Assembly: GCA_002293585.1 (NCBI GenBank) | Contig: DBDM01000132.1 | Span: forward strand, 3,293-10,763 | Direction: 5' to 3' | DNA from: Bacteroidales bacterium UBA932 | GTDB taxonomy: Bacteria > Bacteroidota > Bacteroidia > Bacteroidales > UBA932 | Length of the DNA: 7,471 nucleotides | Shown: positions 6,071 to 7,471 of the stretch, one piece after another | Layout: each line of letters opens with the position of its first letter | Position numbering within the stretch: position 1 is the first letter of the stretch | Position numbers and translations under genes: made by a program | Notes under the pieces: generated by a model | Database searches by the model: none | The model's input: only the letters and a program-made list of their open reading frames with translations | What the model was told of the DNA's origin: nothing

Positions 6071-6925
6071 ATGTCGAAAAAGCTTCATTTGTATGTGGAA
6101 ACCGACCCGTCGGCCGGTTTTTGTTTCGGCGTGATCAATGCCATCAATAAAGCAGAAGAAGCCTTGCAGGGGAAAGAGGAATTGTATTGCTTAGGCGAGG
6201 TGGTGCATAATGAAGAGGAAAACCACCGACTGAAAAAATTAGGATTAACCACTATTCAACGGGAGGATTTGCAGCTTCTGCATCACCGGCGTATTTTGTT
6301 CCGCGCCCACGGCGAACCGCCCTCCAGTTATGCGGCCGTGCATGAGAACGGCAATGAAGTGATCGATGCGACCTGCCCGATCGTAAAAGGGCTTCAAAAA
6401 CAAATTGAACGCTCTTATCGCGCCGGCGAACGTATCTATTTATACGGCAAGGCCACGCATCCGGAAGTTATCGGCATAGCCGGCTACATCAATAATGACC
6501 TGGTAGTGTTCAATGATCTGGATGAGCTCGACCTGTTGGCCTTGCCCGGAAAAATCACCTTATACAGTCAGACGACACAGTCCATCGACAACTTCCAACA
6601 GATAGTGGAAACCCTGTTGCGCCACGGTATTGAGGTGAATGTCAAAAATACGATATGCCGTTCGGTGGCGCACCGCAAACCTGCCCTGCAAGAGTTTTGC
6701 CGGCGTTTTGACAAGGTGGTATTTGTGGCCGGACAAAATTCTTCCAACGGTAAATTTTTATACCAGGTCTGTAAAGACAGCAATCCGCATACTTATTTCA
6801 TCAGCAAAACGAACGAATTGCAGCCCGGCTGGTTCTCGCCCGATGAGCGGGTAGGCATCAGCGGCGCCACCTCCACCCCCCTGTGGCTCCTGGCCGAAGT
6901 AAAGGCACATTTGGAGAATTTATAA
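6071..6925 (+). CDS. ispH: 4-hydroxy-3-methylbut-2-enyl diphosphate reductase (IspH)
   Basis: Predicted 284-residue cytoplasmic iron-sulphur enzyme that catalyses the last step of the MEP isoprenoid pathway, reducing HMBPP to IPP and DMAPP. The three cluster cysteines are present: Cys18 (SAGFCFGV), Cys102 (DATCPIV) and Cys196 (NTICRSV). Substrate-site residues match the family: His46 (VVHN), His80 (RAHGEPP), His130 and Glu132 (THPEV), Thr168/Thr169 (SQTTQS), the NSSNG run (223-227) and Ser268 (GATSTP). The length is within the usual 280-320. I start at the ATG at 6071; the frame stays open upstream to 5957, but that stretch is the tRNA gene and its leader, and the true N-terminus KLHLYVETDPSAGFCFG begins here. 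There is no Shine-Dalgarno sequence and no promoter of its own, so expression probably depends on the tRNA transcript. The stop overlaps that of the convergent phosphoesterase gene. Confidence 0.95.
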   Translation: MSKKLHLYVETDPSAGFCFGVINAINKAEEALQGKEELYCLGEVVHNEEENHRLKKLGLTTIQREDLQLLHHRRILFRAHGEPPSSYAAVHENGNEVIDATCPIVKGLQKQIERSYRAGERIYLYGKATHPEVIGIAGYINNDLVVFNDLDELDLLALPGKITLYSQTTQSIDNFQQIVETLLRHGIEVNVKNTICRSVAHRKPALQEFCRRFDKVVFVAGQNSSNGKFLYQVCKDSNPHTYFISKTNELQPGWFSPDERVGISGATSTPLWLLAEVKAHLENL

Positions 6926-7471
6926 AGCAATAACCGCCACCGGAAAGTCCTTATACACGCCGAATGCCTGCATGGTAAAGCCCCGCGCGGTTACTTGCAG
7001 GCTGTCGCCGTGGCGGTCGACTTCTAAGTAAAAATAACGAGGTTTTTGCGTTTCATCCAGCAGGTCGGTGAAGGCTTTCTTTTCCGCCTTCTTGTAAGGC
7101 TGTCCCAGTCCGCCGCCACCGCCAATCACCATAAATTGCTTGCCGTGCATGGTAAACACTTCGAGGTGATGAGAGTGCCCGCTGAGGAATAGCACCGCTT
7201 TCGAGGTATTAATGTAAGCAGGCACATATCCTTTTTGCACTTCTTCCGACGGGTCTACTATATTGCTGTTGGTGTAGGGTGCATGATGGCAGCCCACAAT
7301 GATATACCGGATGCCGGGGTCACGGTTCAGTGAGTCGAGCGTGCGGGTGTACCACGCCTGCTGCGTAGCGCTTTTCTCTTCACCTATCTTCGAAAAGTTG
7401 GAGTTGAACAATACCACCGCCGCCGAATCCTGCACGACAATATAACCGGTGTTGGGAAGATGCGGAAAACG
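6920..7471 (-). CDS. Calcineurin-like metallophosphoesterase, partial (5' end outside the window)
   Basis: The C-terminal 183 codons of a predicted metal-dependent phosphoesterase are visible; the frame is open through the right edge, reading RFPHLPNTGYIVV before the segment AAVVLFNSNF. A GTG at 7433-7435 lies inside this open frame and is not a credible start. Diagnostic C-terminal motifs are present: WYTRTLDSL, the metal-ligand block GCHHAPY (with the His pair) and SGHSHHLEVF (GHxH plus the following His). A glycine run (VIGGGGGLGQP) follows, resembling the extracellular purple-acid-phosphatase-like branch. The N-terminal metal motifs (DxH, GDxxD, GNHD) would lie beyond the window, as would any signal peptide. 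The substrate is unknown. The TAA stop (complement of 6920-6922) interlocks with the ispH stop. Confidence 0.85.
   Translation of the reverse strand, partial: RFPHLPNTGYIVVQDSAAVVLFNSNFSKIGEEKSATQQAWYTRTLDSLNRDPGIRYIIVGCHHAPYTNSNIVDPSEEVQKGYVPAYINTSKAVLFLSGHSHHLEVFTMHGKQFMVIGGGGGLGQPYKKAEKKAFTDLLDETQKPRYFYLEVDRHGDSLQVTARGFTMQAFGVYKDFPVAVIAL

Noticed and set aside
1..7471. New defence, mobile or biosynthetic system
   Set aside because: Both strands were read for integrases, transposases, inverted-repeat ends, CRISPR-like repeats and toxin-antitoxin pairs; none was seen, and every substantial gene belongs to a known family.

Overview
The window looks like chromosomal housekeeping DNA from a member of the Bacteroidota, probably a gliding lineage near Chitinophagales/Sphingobacteriales. 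Three things point there: gldE and gldD, which are Bacteroidota-restricted gliding/type IX secretion genes; several promoters of the Bacteroidota TTG-N(~19)-TAnnTTTG type; and a tRNA gene without an encoded CCA. Near-absent Shine-Dalgarno sequences and moderate GC fit as well. The species assignment is inference.

Layout. Positions 1-150 are mostly intergenic, with a degenerate 8-bp tandem repeat and an AT-rich stretch; a neighbouring gene may just enter at the left edge. From 5854 down to 151 seven genes lie head to tail on the minus strand. In order of transcription they are radC and a GtrA-like membrane protein gene (one probable unit); gldE, gldD and a 4'-phosphopantetheinyl transferase gene (a tightly packed unit with its own promoter just after gtrA); then an OprO/OprP-like porin gene and arginine deiminase (arcA), which has its own promoter touching its start codon. 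On the plus strand follow tRNA-Ser(GGA) at 5980-6067 and, only three bases later, ispH (6071-6925). A calcineurin-like phosphoesterase gene enters from the right edge on the minus strand; its stop codon interlocks with that of ispH.

How the genes fit together. GldE and GldD serve gliding motility and probably type IX secretion. The transferase after them activates carrier proteins and has no obvious mechanistic link to gliding, though it is tightly spaced to gldD. Arginine deiminase gives citrulline and ammonia; no arcB or arcC is visible. IspH makes the isoprenoid precursors IPP and DMAPP. RadC, GtrA and the phosphoesterase are standard accessory or housekeeping families.

I see no mobile element, CRISPR array, defence island or clearly new multi-gene system. 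The points most worth a second look are the tRNA-Ser/ispH fusion-like arrangement, a GldE that stops right after its CBS pair, the near-leaderless arcA promoter, a Gly-to-Glu change in the RadC metal-site loop, and the palindromic shared stop of ispH and the phosphoesterase gene.
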